DNA of 64,000 bases from an uncultured Eubacteriales bacterium. Its GTDB lineage: Bacteria; Bacillota; Clostridia; Lachnospirales; Lachnospiraceae. The stretch's first letter is position 1; the number at the start of each line of letters is the position of its first letter. The translations under genes were made by a program, and so were the position numbers. This document shows, piece after piece, positions 38,622 to 47,125 of the stretch. A model generated the notes under the pieces. That model worked only from the letters and a program-made list of their open reading frames with translations, ran no database searches and was not told where the DNA came from. The stretch lies in NCBI GenBank assembly GCA_900545175.1, contig UQYF01000004.1:45292-109291 (forward strand), in the 5' to 3' direction.

Positions 38622-39548
38622 ATGGGTAAGAAGAAAGATAAAGCAAGTGAGGCTTCAGCTTCATCAGGCGGAACTCATGCAGTAAATAAATTCAGAGTAA
38701 GTGATTTCGTTATGATGGCAATCATCATACTCCTATGTGCAACTTGTGTATTGCCATTCCTGCATGTAGCTGTTAAATCAATTTCAGGTAACACGGCAGT
38801 TATGTCAATGAGCGTATATTTCTGGCCTAAGGATATCAACTTCGATGCATATAAGAGCGTATTTGCAGATAAGTCGATGACATATTCGATGGGATTCTCA
38901 GCAGTTATTACATTGATATTCACTGCACTTGGTATGTTAGTATGTACATGTGCTGCATACCCACTTTCAAAGACAAGACTTAAAGGTAAGAAGTTTATCA
39001 CATTTATACTTATGGTTCCTATGTATTTCGGAGCCGGTATAATTCCTACATATCTTCTTTATAAGGATTTACACATTCTTGATACAGCATGGGTACTCAT
39101 TTTACCGCTTATATATTCTCCATATAACATGCTTATCATGAAGAACTATTTCCAGAGTACTATTCCGGACAGCTTAGAGGAATCAGCATTCCTCGATGGA
39201 GCAAGCAACTTCCAGATTCTTGGTAAGATTGTACTTCCTCTTTCAAAGCCTATCCTTGCAACACTTTCACTGTTCTACGCAGTAGGACGTTGGAATTCAT
39301 ATGCAGATAATATGTACTATACAAGAAAGGCTGACCTTAAGATGATTCAGTATAAGCTCTATCAGCTTGTAGCATCTGCATCTGAGGCACAGACATCATC
39401 CCTTGATACAGGTGGTGTTGTTCAGTCAACTCCTGAAGTATTAAGAGCAGCGAGCATCATGTTCGTAACAATTCCTATCATTATTATATACCCATTCCTT
39501 CAGAAGTATTTCGTACAGGGAACTATGATAGGAGCAGTAAAGGGCTAA
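38622..39548 (+). CDS. Sugar ABC transporter permease (LplC/YtcP, UgpE type)
   Basis: 308 residues, six membrane helices. The EAA-type loop reads EESAFLDGASNFQILGKIVLP (about 185-205). It pairs with the preceding permease, whose stop lies 14 bases before this start, to form the heterodimeric channel. The cytosolic N-terminus is Ser/Ala-rich. A strong GGAGGTG site precedes the ATG. It is separated from the receptor gene by a hairpin without a T run. Confidence 0.92.
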   Translation: MGKKKDKASEASASSGGTHAVNKFRVSDFVMMAIIILLCATCVLPFLHVAVKSISGNTAVMSMSVYFWPKDINFDAYKSVFADKSMTYSMGFSAVITLIFTALGMLVCTCAAYPLSKTRLKGKKFITFILMVPMYFGAGIIPTYLLYKDLHILDTAWVLILPLIYSPYNMLIMKNYFQSTIPDSLEESAFLDGASNFQILGKIVLPLSKPILATLSLFYAVGRWNSYADNMYYTRKADLKMIQYKLYQLVASASEAQTSSLDTGGVVQSTPEVLRAASIMFVTIPIIIIYPFLQKYFVQGTMIGAVKG

Positions 39549-39581
39549 TAATTATTTAAGAGCCGGTATAATTAAGCTTTG

Positions 39582-39620
39582 ATAGTTTCCCCCAGATGCT
39601 GGGGGTCAAATATAAACTAT
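39582..39620 (+). promoter_or_regulatory. Nested intercistronic hairpin before the binding-protein gene
   Basis: CCCCCAG/CTGGGGG (39589-39605) nested in ATAGTTT/AAACTAT (39582-39620), with no T tract. It looks like an mRNA processing or stabilising stem that would raise expression of the downstream receptor gene relative to the permeases. Partial termination is an alternative. Confidence 0.6.
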
Positions 39621-39651
39621 GTATACTTTATCTTTAAAGGAGGATTAAGTT

Positions 39652-41412
39652 ATGAAGAAAAATACTCTTCAGAAGGCTGTTGCTACAGCACTTGTAGGTG
39701 CTATGGCAGTCAGCACATTAGCAGGATGTAACAATTCATCTGACACAAATTCTACTACAGCACCTTCTAAGCAGGATGAGACAACAACACAGGCTCCATC
39801 AACAGAAGGTAACACTCAGGAGACAACAACACAGGCTGCTTCTAGCTCAGATTCCACAGGTACAGCAGGTATTGATGGCTGGGAGCCATTCGCTGAGAAG
39901 GTTACACTTGAGATTCCTGTATACGACAGAGGATCATCAGGAAACGGCTGCGCAGATGTTGAGAACAACTACTGGACACAGTGGGTACAGGAGAACTTTG
40001 GTGATAAGTACAACATCGATGTAAAGTATGTTGGTATTACACGTTCTGATGTTATGACAGACTACTCCTTACTTGCAGCTGCTGATTCACTTCCTACAAT
40101 TTGTATGGAGTATGACTACGATAAGCTTGCTACATGGCAGTCAGAAGGTTATATTAAGCCTTATGATGTAGAAGAGTTCAAGCAGATCGCTCCTACATAC
40201 TGGAAGCAGATGACAGATTACGGCAATGACGCTTATACAAAGCTTGCTGACGAGGATTATCTTTTACTTGGTTACAGACCATACGGTAACACAACATATA
40301 CATTCGTAACATTCTATCGTCAGGATTGGCTTGAGGAAGCTGGATTCGATGCATATCCTACAACTAACACAGAGCTTCTTGAACTCTATGCTAAGCTTGT
40401 TGAGAACGGACATGATGCTCCTCTTGGCGGAACAAAGGTAAGCGGTGCCGGTATCGACCAGAACTATGGCTACAGAGATTACCCACAGGATGAGGAGACA
40501 TGGGCTACAACAGGTGATTATCAGATTCCTGCTCTTTCAACAGAAGCTCAGAAGAGATTCCTCAAGTGGCAGAATGAACTTTACAATGATGGCTACCTCA
40601 ACAAAGAGTACTATTTAAGAGAGTCTTCAGAGGCTGAGGCAGATTTCGTAAATGGTAAGTCATTCACATGGTCAGGTTATGTATCATCTACTATGAACGT
40701 ACTCAACTCTTTCTATGAGACTAACCCGGATGGAAAGCTTGCAGTTGTTACATCTCCTTCAACATGGGCTCAGGATGAGACATGGGGTTCTTCACCATCT
40801 TACAGACCAGGTACAAACTTCGGTATGATGATTGGTTTCTCTAAGGATGACACAGATGACGAGATGAAGGCAGCTATGATGTACCTTGAGTGGTTAGTTC
40901 AGCCTGAGAACCTCTTCACAATGCAGTGGGGTATTGAAGGCGTTAACTTCAACTATGATGAAAATGGTACACCTGTAGCAGTAGCTGACCAGTCAGGTCT
41001 TGCTGAGCAGCAGGGTCATAACAATAACGTAGATTACTGGTGCGCAGTAACAGCTATCAAGACATTAGGCGATATCAAGAAGGATATTGCAGCTATCGCT
41101 CCACAGGGTCTTCCACAGGATTTCTATGATGAACTCCTTGCTAACTACAATGGTCAGTTAGCGCTTGCTAATGCAGGTTATGCTAACTCTGACTGTCTCT
41201 TCGCTGTATCACTTGATTCAGTAGCTGAGTACAACCAGACATTATATTCACTCTACACAGAATACAGAGATGAACTTACAATGTGTAAGCCAGAAGAGTT
41301 CGATGCTCTCTATGATGAGTTAAGCCAGAAGTATCTTGATGCAGGATATCAGGAAGTTATCGATGAGAGAAAGGCAGCTTTAGAGGCTGGTAACACAACA
41401 CGTCTTAAGTAA
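39652..41412 (+). CDS. Sugar-binding lipoprotein of ABC transporter (LplA type)
   Basis: 586 residues. The signal peptide ends in the lipobox LAGC with lipidated Cys26, followed by a Thr/Ser/Gln-rich tether (about 27-75) and a large family-1 extracellular solute-binding fold. The size (well above 400 residues) matches the LplA/YtcQ group that takes oligosaccharides. It captures the sugar outside the cell and delivers it to the two permeases. AAAGGAGG precedes the ATG. Its position in the locus with GH105 and GH112 suggests rhamnogalacturonan-I oligosaccharides or galactosyl-rhamnose as ligand (inference). Confidence 0.92.
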   Translation: MKKNTLQKAVATALVGAMAVSTLAGCNNSSDTNSTTAPSKQDETTTQAPSTEGNTQETTTQAASSSDSTGTAGIDGWEPFAEKVTLEIPVYDRGSSGNGCADVENNYWTQWVQENFGDKYNIDVKYVGITRSDVMTDYSLLAAADSLPTICMEYDYDKLATWQSEGYIKPYDVEEFKQIAPTYWKQMTDYGNDAYTKLADEDYLLLGYRPYGNTTYTFVTFYRQDWLEEAGFDAYPTTNTELLELYAKLVENGHDAPLGGTKVSGAGIDQNYGYRDYPQDEETWATTGDYQIPALSTEAQKRFLKWQNELYNDGYLNKEYYLRESSEAEADFVNGKSFTWSGYVSSTMNVLNSFYETNPDGKLAVVTSPSTWAQDETWGSSPSYRPGTNFGMMIGFSKDDTDDEMKAAMMYLEWLVQPENLFTMQWGIEGVNFNYDENGTPVAVADQSGLAEQQGHNNNVDYWCAVTAIKTLGDIKKDIAAIAPQGLPQDFYDELLANYNGQLALANAGYANSDCLFAVSLDSVAEYNQTLYSLYTEYRDELTMCKPEEFDALYDELSQKYLDAGYQEVIDERKAALEAGNTTRLK

Positions 41413-41443
41413 CTTGAATTGAATTTCTGAATGATAAATAAAT

Positions 41444-41473
41444 ATGGCCCCATAGCGCAAGCTGTGGGGCTAT
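41444..41473 (+). terminator. Hairpin between binding protein and GH105
   Basis: ATGGCCCCATAGC / GCTGTGGGGCTAT (with G-U pairs) around GCAA, followed by ATTAAAA instead of a T run; probably partial termination inside the operon. Confidence 0.5.
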
Positions 41474-41578
41474 ATTAAAAAGTAATGAAAAATGGTTATG
41501 TGCTTTTTCGACCGATATTAAGGTCGCAATATAGGCGGAAAAAATACATAAATTGCCAAAAGCAGAATGGAGGATTAG

Positions 41579-42631
41579 ATGTTAAAGCTTGAATATGATA
41601 AGAAACAGATAGAAGAGGTTATTGATAAAATAGTAAAAAAGACTATGAATATGGATCTTACATGGGACTGGCCATGTGGAGTTGCCTACTACGGAATCGG
41701 AGAGGCATATGAAAAGACAGGAAAAAAGGAATATCTTGACCTTTTAAAGGACAGGGTTGATGAGCTCATTGACCTGGGACTTCCTAAGGTGTGGACTGTG
41801 AATGCCTGTGCAATGGGACACTGTCTCATTACACTCTACAAAGCAACAGGTGAGGAGAAGTACCATGAGTTACTCATGAGCAAGATACATTATATTCAGA
41901 AGGATGCCCTTCGTTTTGCGGACAATGTTCTCCAGCATACAGTATCAGCTAACAATGATTTCCCTGAGCAGTGCTGGTGCGATACATTATTCATGGCAGC
42001 GTTTCTTCTTCTCAGAGTAGGCGTTATGGAGAAGAATCAGGAGATGATAGATGACGCACTCAATCAGTATTACTGGCATATCAAGTATCTTCAGAACCCA
42101 AGCAGCGGTCTTTGGTATCATGGCTATGACAATATAGCAGGAGATCATATGTCAGGCATCTATTGGGGCAGAGCCAACGCATGGGCAGCATTTACAATGT
42201 CACAGGTAGGCGGAATTCTTCCAGAATGCTATCTGTATCCTAAGTTTATTGATATTGCAGGTTCGTTAAATGAGCAGCTCGCTGCACTTAAAGTATATCA
42301 GACAGAGAATGGACTCTGGAGAACTGTTGTCGATGATCCGGAATCGTATGAAGAGGTTTCAGCGTCAGCAGGAATTGCGGCTGCAATGCTCACAAGAGGA
42401 AATCCTCTTCACAGCAAGTACATTAATAAGTCAATAAAGGGCCTGCTCGCTAATGTCAGTGAGGACGGAAAGGTTATGAATGTTTCCGGAGGTACTGCTG
42501 TAATGAGAGACAAGGAAGGCTACAGAGGAATCCCTAAGGCATATATTCAGGGCTGGGGTCAGGGACTTGCACTTGCATTCTTCTCGGAGCTTCTTGTATC
42601 TGATGATATCGAGAAGGATGGAGCACTCTAA
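41579..42631 (+). CDS. GH105 unsaturated rhamnogalacturonyl hydrolase
   Basis: 350 residues, an (alpha/alpha)6 barrel without signal peptide. GH105 enzymes hydrate the 4,5-double bond of the unsaturated galacturonic acid left by rhamnogalacturonan or pectate lyases and so release it. The key Asp is Asp135 in CWCDTLFMAAFLLLR, matching the acid of YteR. Other family segments: YWGRANAWAAF and a C-terminal GWGQGLALAF. A GGAGG site precedes the ATG, and an AAAAATACATAAAT motif shared with the divergent control region lies just upstream. Acts in the cytoplasm on imported oligosaccharides. Confidence 0.92.
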   Translation: MLKLEYDKKQIEEVIDKIVKKTMNMDLTWDWPCGVAYYGIGEAYEKTGKKEYLDLLKDRVDELIDLGLPKVWTVNACAMGHCLITLYKATGEEKYHELLMSKIHYIQKDALRFADNVLQHTVSANNDFPEQCWCDTLFMAAFLLLRVGVMEKNQEMIDDALNQYYWHIKYLQNPSSGLWYHGYDNIAGDHMSGIYWGRANAWAAFTMSQVGGILPECYLYPKFIDIAGSLNEQLAALKVYQTENGLWRTVVDDPESYEEVSASAGIAAAMLTRGNPLHSKYINKSIKGLLANVSEDGKVMNVSGGTAVMRDKEGYRGIPKAYIQGWGQGLALAFFSELLVSDDIEKDGAL

Positions 42632-42658
42632 AAATAGAGAATAGGCAGGTTACTTTTA

Positions 42659-42686
42659 ATTGGTGGTAAAATATTTTACCACCAAT
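42659..42686. promoter_or_regulatory. Perfect 28-bp palindrome between GH105 and GH112
   Basis: ATTGGTGGTAAAAT is followed at once by its exact reverse complement. No T run follows, so it is not a standard terminator. Either a dimeric repressor operator or an mRNA stem; 36 bases before the GH112 start. Confidence 0.6.
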
Positions 42687-42721
42687 ACATTTATAAATAT
42701 GAGATTTTGGAGGAAAAACAC

Positions 42722-44869
42722 ATGTCAGCACAGAAAGGTGGATTTACACTTCCCGGAGAGTCAGGCTATGAGAAGCTTACCCTTAAGATGGCAGAAAAGT
42801 GGGGAGCGGATGTTATAAGAGACAGCGATGGAACAGTTCTCTCAGATGAGATATTAAATGCAGGCTATGGAATTTATTCAACAATTTGTATTATCCGTGA
42901 CCATAATGAATGGGCAAAGAAGAACATGGATAAGCTCCAGCAGACATTTCTTATGACTCAGCCTATAGTGGCAGACAGTGATACACTTACTGTTGAACTT
43001 ATGAAGGATTTCTTTGCAGAGCAGTTCCTGATAAATGAGAGCGATGACTCGCTTAAATATTGGCAGGTGTATGACAGAACCACTGACACTCCGGTAGGCA
43101 GAGAGCATTGGAGCTATGCTGACGGTAAAGTGACAATAAAGGGAATTACACCTTGGCATAAGTATACAGTGAGCTTCATGGCATATCGTATATGGGAAGA
43201 GATTTCCATGTATAACCATACAACCAACAACTGGACAAAGGAACATCTCATGCAGATTGACCCTAGGCATGAAGCTACAAGAGAGTATATGTTAAGCTGG
43301 ATGAGAAACTGGTGTGAGACACATCCTGATACTACAGTTGTTCGTTTTACATCTATGTTCTACAACTTTGTATGGATTTGGGGAAGCAGCGCCAGAAACA
43401 GAAATCTTTTTTCTGATTGGGGTTCATATGACTTCACAGTCAGCCCTCTTGCTCTTGATGAGTTTGCAAAGAAGTACGGATACAGCCTTACTGCTGAAGA
43501 TTTCATCAATCAGGGAAAGCTTCATGTGACACATATGGTAGGAACCAAGCAGAAGGCAGACTGGATGGAGTTTGTAAATGACTTTGTAATATGGTTTGGA
43601 AAGCAGCTTGTCGATATAGTTCATGAATACGGCAAGAAAGCATATGTATTCTATGATGACAGTTGGGTAGGTATTGAACCTTACAATGGCAGATTCAAGG
43701 AGTTCGGTTTTGACGGACTTATAAAGTGTGTATTCTCAGGTTATGAAGCAAGGCTTTGTTCAGGAGTTGATGTTCCGACACATGAGCTTAGACTTCATCC
43801 ATATCTATTCCCAGTGGGACTTGGTGGTGCGCCTACATTCATGGAGGGCGGTAATCCTACACTTGATGCTAAGAAGTACTGGAACAGTGTCAGAAGAGCA
43901 CTTCTTAGACAGCCTGTAGACAGAATAGGACTTGGCGGATATCTTCATCTTGTCGAGCCATTCCCTGATTTCTGCGATTACATAGAGAAGGTTTCGGATG
44001 AATTCAGAACAGTCAAGTCATTCCATGCACAGGGTGCGCCATTGTCAATAAAGACTAAGGTTGCAGTACTCCATAGCTGGGGCAAGCTTCGCTCATGGAC
44101 ACTTTCAGGACACTTCCATGAGACATATATGAATGACCTTATACATATCAACGAATCGCTTTCAGGACTTCCGGTTGACGTATCATTTATCAGTTTCGAG
44201 GATGTGAAGGCAGGCGCATTAAAGGATGTCGATGTTGTCATCAATGCAGGTTATGCAGGAAGTGCATGGAGCGGAGGTGATAACTGGAAGGACGAGGAAG
44301 TTGTATCTAAGCTCACTGAGTGGGTATACAATGGAGGAACATTCATTGGAGTTGATGAGCCATCTGCTGTTGCAGGATATGATACATATTTCAGAATGGC
44401 ACATGTTCTTGGCATTGATGAAGATACAGGTGCCAGAATATGTCACGGCAAGTGGCAGTATGATGTAAGTCCTGTTGACGGACTTATGCCTGAAGGAAGC
44501 AGCATAAGAGGCAGAAGCGGTCTGTATCTTACAGATGGCAAGGCTAGAGTTGTAGCTGAGGCAGACGGAGCACCGGCAATGACAATCAATGATTTCGGTA
44601 AGGGCAAAGGAATTTACATGTCACACTACAATATCAGTCTTGAGAATACAAGAATGTTATTTAATACAATTCTTTTTGCAGGTGGCGAAGCTCTTGATGG
44701 TGAGTACATTACTGATAATCCATACACGGAATGTGCTTATTATCCGGCAAGCAACATGCTTGTCATTATCAACAACAGCGGCAAGACACAGACAGCTTCG
44801 GTTAAAACGGAAGCAGGTGTCAAGACAGCTACACTTGAGGCTTATGACACAGCCATTATTCAGATGTAG
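42722..44869 (+). CDS. GH112 phosphorylase, probably galactosyl-beta-1,4-L-rhamnose phosphorylase
   Basis: 715 residues from the ATG at 42722 with TTGGAGGAA as ribosome site. Family GH112 splits beta-galactosides by phosphate to give galactose-1-phosphate, covering lacto-N-biose/galacto-N-biose phosphorylases and D-galactosyl-beta-1,4-L-rhamnose phosphorylases. The TIM barrel (about 1-440) carries VFYDDSWVGIEPY with Asp312-Asp313; Asp313 corresponds to the general acid of the Bifidobacterium enzyme. A glutamine-amidotransferase-like domain and a C-terminal beta domain follow. No signal peptide. Galactose is beta-1,4-linked to rhamnose in rhamnogalacturonan-I side chains, so the surrounding esterase, GH105 and transporter favour the galactosyl-rhamnose type. 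The choice within the family is inference. Confidence 0.88.
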   Translation: MSAQKGGFTLPGESGYEKLTLKMAEKWGADVIRDSDGTVLSDEILNAGYGIYSTICIIRDHNEWAKKNMDKLQQTFLMTQPIVADSDTLTVELMKDFFAEQFLINESDDSLKYWQVYDRTTDTPVGREHWSYADGKVTIKGITPWHKYTVSFMAYRIWEEISMYNHTTNNWTKEHLMQIDPRHEATREYMLSWMRNWCETHPDTTVVRFTSMFYNFVWIWGSSARNRNLFSDWGSYDFTVSPLALDEFAKKYGYSLTAEDFINQGKLHVTHMVGTKQKADWMEFVNDFVIWFGKQLVDIVHEYGKKAYVFYDDSWVGIEPYNGRFKEFGFDGLIKCVFSGYEARLCSGVDVPTHELRLHPYLFPVGLGGAPTFMEGGNPTLDAKKYWNSVRRALLRQPVDRIGLGGYLHLVEPFPDFCDYIEKVSDEFRTVKSFHAQGAPLSIKTKVAVLHSWGKLRSWTLSGHFHETYMNDLIHINESLSGLPVDVSFISFEDVKAGALKDVDVVINAGYAGSAWSGGDNWKDEEVVSKLTEWVYNGGTFIGVDEPSAVAGYDTYFRMAHVLGIDEDTGARICHGKWQYDVSPVDGLMPEGSSIRGRSGLYLTDGKARVVAEADGAPAMTINDFGKGKGIYMSHYNISLENTRMLFNTILFAGGEALDGEYITDNPYTECAYYPASNMLVIINNSGKTQTASVKTEAGVKTATLEAYDTAIIQM

Positions 44870-44932
44870 AGAAGTATTTCAGATATGTTTTGTGGGGAAG
44901 CATATGAAGCAAAAACGTTAAAATAAATATCT

Positions 44933-45010
44933 GCACCCGGTCTGGCAGGCTATATGATATATCGGAAATTCATCATATATATCATATACTATACAGACCG
45001 GGTGCTTTGT
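44933..45010 (+). terminator. Terminator of the rhamnogalacturonan operon
   Basis: Perfect 12-bp stem GCACCCGGTCTG / CAGACCGGGTGC around a self-complementary AT-rich middle, followed by TTTGTT. Confidence 0.8.
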
Positions 45011-45043
45011 TATTACACACGGCAAAATGATAATCTAAATCCT

Positions 45044-45072
45044 TTGACAACCTACGTTGTAAGTTATATATT
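45044..45072 (+). promoter_or_regulatory. Promoter of HIT gene with dyad in spacer
   Basis: TTGACA (45044-45049), 17-base spacer, TATATT (45067-45072). ACAAC-ctac-GTTGT forms a small dyad overlapping the -35 and spacer. Confidence 0.6.
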
Positions 45073-45104
45073 ATTAAGAGTAATAAATACTTGGAGGTTT
45101 TAAC

Positions 45105-45533
45105 ATGGAAAAGGATACAAGCTGTGCATATTGCATGGAAGGCGAGTTGGTTGCTAAGTTCGGAATTAAGATTTGTGAGATGGATACATGTAAGGTATAT
45201 TTATTTAAGGAGCAAAGTCATCCGGGAAGAGTTATTCTTGCACATAAGAAGCATGTAGGAGATATGACTGAGCTTACAGCGCAGGAGAGAGCGGCATATT
45301 TTGAAGATATCGCCAAGGTTTCGGCAGTTCTTCAGAAGCTTTTTAATCCTCAGAAGATTAATTATGGTGCATATGGTGATACAGGTCATCATCTTCATTT
45401 TCATCTTGTGCCTAAGTATAAGGATGAGTTCGAGTGGGGCGGCGTTTTCCTCATGAATCCTGATAAGAAGTATCTTACAGAAGCAGAATATGCTGATATG
45501 GTTGAGAAGATAAGAGCCGGAATAGAAGCTTAG
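45105..45533 (+). CDS. HIT-family nucleotide hydrolase/transferase
   Basis: 142 residues. The histidine triad HHLHFHLVP (about 93-101) and an N-terminal CxxC (SCAYCMEG) identify the HIT superfamily; the closest group is the HINT/Fhit-like proteins that hydrolyse nucleoside phosphoramidates or dinucleoside polyphosphates. GGAGG precedes the ATG and a good promoter lies about 35 bases up. The neighbouring AAA ATPase, 55 bases on, may be co-transcribed. The exact substrate cannot be deduced. Confidence 0.9.
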   Translation: MEKDTSCAYCMEGELVAKFGIKICEMDTCKVYLFKEQSHPGRVILAHKKHVGDMTELTAQERAAYFEDIAKVSAVLQKLFNPQKINYGAYGDTGHHLHFHLVPKYKDEFEWGGVFLMNPDKKYLTEAEYADMVEKIRAGIEA

Positions 45534-45587
45534 AACATAGTAATGCACGTCCTATGATTTGGATGGGCAAAATGAGGGGGAAATAAT

Positions 45588-46940
45588 ATGTCAGATATCA
45601 AAGAAAAGGTTGAAGAATGTCTTAGACAGGCTGAGGAGATAGAGCGTGCCGGAGTGATAAAGGATAGACTTAATACAACATTCCGAGAGAATCTGAGATA
45701 TGAATTTCTTAAATTTCTTGTATATTTAAGTGACGGTGACGGCTATGTCGATGAGAAGGAGATAGCGTTTATCAACAGCACGCTTGGCTATCGCATGACA
45801 GAAGGACAGATAAGGTCGATAATGTTCTATGATAAGCTGCATGATGATTCTTATACGAAGAATGTCCCATTTGCACTTAAGTGCTTCGTCCTGTGTGATG
45901 CAGGAAGAAAGCTGAATGATGACAAAAAGAGAGCTAATAATCTTGTGAATACTTTTCGCGCACTCGGACAGGAATTTGTGGCATGCAACGATGTTACGAG
46001 CGAGCAGGAGGTTAAGCTGCTGACGGATTATCTGTCTGTGATGGAGAAGTTCCTTAAGGATTACGGTCTATATGACAGTAAGCTTGCAGTAAAGACTAAA
46101 AAGGCAGAGAAACGCTCTGTCGATGAAGTACTTGAAGAGCTTAATCAGCTTGTCGGTCTTGACGGTGTGAAGCAGGAAGTTAACAGCCTTGTGAATCTGC
46201 TCAGGATTCAGAAGCTCCGAGAGGAGAAGGGCATGAAGCAGCCTAACGTGTCAAAGCATCTTGTATTTTCGGGAAATCCGGGAACAGGTAAGACTACAGT
46301 TGCCCGTATGCTTGCAGATATCTATTATTCGCTTGGAATATTGTCAGGAGGACAGCTCGTTGAGGTTGACCGTTCAGGACTTGTGAGCGGATATATCGGA
46401 CAGACAGCCACAAAGGTGAACGGTGTCGTTGAACAGGCACTTGGAGGAATACTCTTTATAGATGAGGCATATACGCTTACAGCGAACAAAGGCGAGGGAG
46501 ACTTCGGGCAGGAAGCAGTCGATACACTTCTAAAAGCGATGGAGGACAACAGGGATAATCTAGTTGTGATTGTCGCAGGATATCCGGATCTTATGGATGA
46601 GTTCTTAGGCTCTAATCCGGGACTTCGTTCACGTTTTAACAAGTACATATTATTTGAAGATTATAAGCCGGAGGAGCTGTTTGAGATACTTCTTGGAATG
46701 GCAAAGAAGCAGGATTATGTACTGTCGGAGGACGCAAAAGTTAAAGCGAAGGAATATTTTGAGCAGGCTTGCGCCAACAAGACGGAGAATTTTGCAAATG
46801 CCAGGGAAGTTAGAAACTACTTCGAAAAGGCGGTGTCAAAGCAGGCGACCAGACTTGTAAAGAATATTAATTCGGTTGATGAACAGATGCTTCTGACGAT
46901 AGAAGCGGACGACCTTGAGAATTTTGTATGCGTAAGTTAA
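45588..46940 (+). CDS. TerB-like domain fused to CbxX/CfxQ-type AAA+ ATPase
   Basis: 450 residues. The N-terminal half (about 25-165) has an acidic helical segment, YLSDGDGYVDEKEIAFIN, resembling TerB tellurite-resistance domains. The C-terminal AAA+ module has Walker A GNPGTGKTTVARML (about 229-242), Walker B ILFIDEAYTL (about 287-296), sensor and arginine-finger region (GLRSRFNKYI), and a helical lid. CbxX/CfxQ proteins are AAA+ remodelers such as Rubisco activase; similar modules occur in type VII secretion EccA. Substrate here unknown. The gene begins 54 bases after the HIT gene with AGGGGG as ribosome site. Confidence 0.85.
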   Translation: MSDIKEKVEECLRQAEEIERAGVIKDRLNTTFRENLRYEFLKFLVYLSDGDGYVDEKEIAFINSTLGYRMTEGQIRSIMFYDKLHDDSYTKNVPFALKCFVLCDAGRKLNDDKKRANNLVNTFRALGQEFVACNDVTSEQEVKLLTDYLSVMEKFLKDYGLYDSKLAVKTKKAEKRSVDEVLEELNQLVGLDGVKQEVNSLVNLLRIQKLREEKGMKQPNVSKHLVFSGNPGTGKTTVARMLADIYYSLGILSGGQLVEVDRSGLVSGYIGQTATKVNGVVEQALGGILFIDEAYTLTANKGEGDFGQEAVDTLLKAMEDNRDNLVVIVAGYPDLMDEFLGSNPGLRSRFNKYILFEDYKPEELFEILLGMAKKQDYVLSEDAKVKAKEYFEQACANKTENFANAREVRNYFEKAVSKQATRLVKNINSVDEQMLLTIEADDLENFVCVS

Positions 46941-47032
46941 GCCGCCGGCAGGATGGCAGAACAGCTTTCAAATTGATGAAAAAAGTGTGAACTTTTGGGA
47001 TTTGCTTTACTTTTGTATATAAAGTGTGATAT

Positions 47033-47076
47033 AACTAAATAGCTGTCGTATAATGGCAGCTGTTTAGTTTTTTTAA
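47033..47076 (+). terminator. Intrinsic terminator after AAA ATPase
   Basis: AACTAAATAGCTGTC pairs with GGCAGCTGTTTAGTT, followed by a run of T. Confidence 0.9.
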
Positions 47077-47125
47077 TTTTTTAGTTTTATTTTCTCTTAA
47101 AAAGAGGAAGAATTGGAGGAATATA

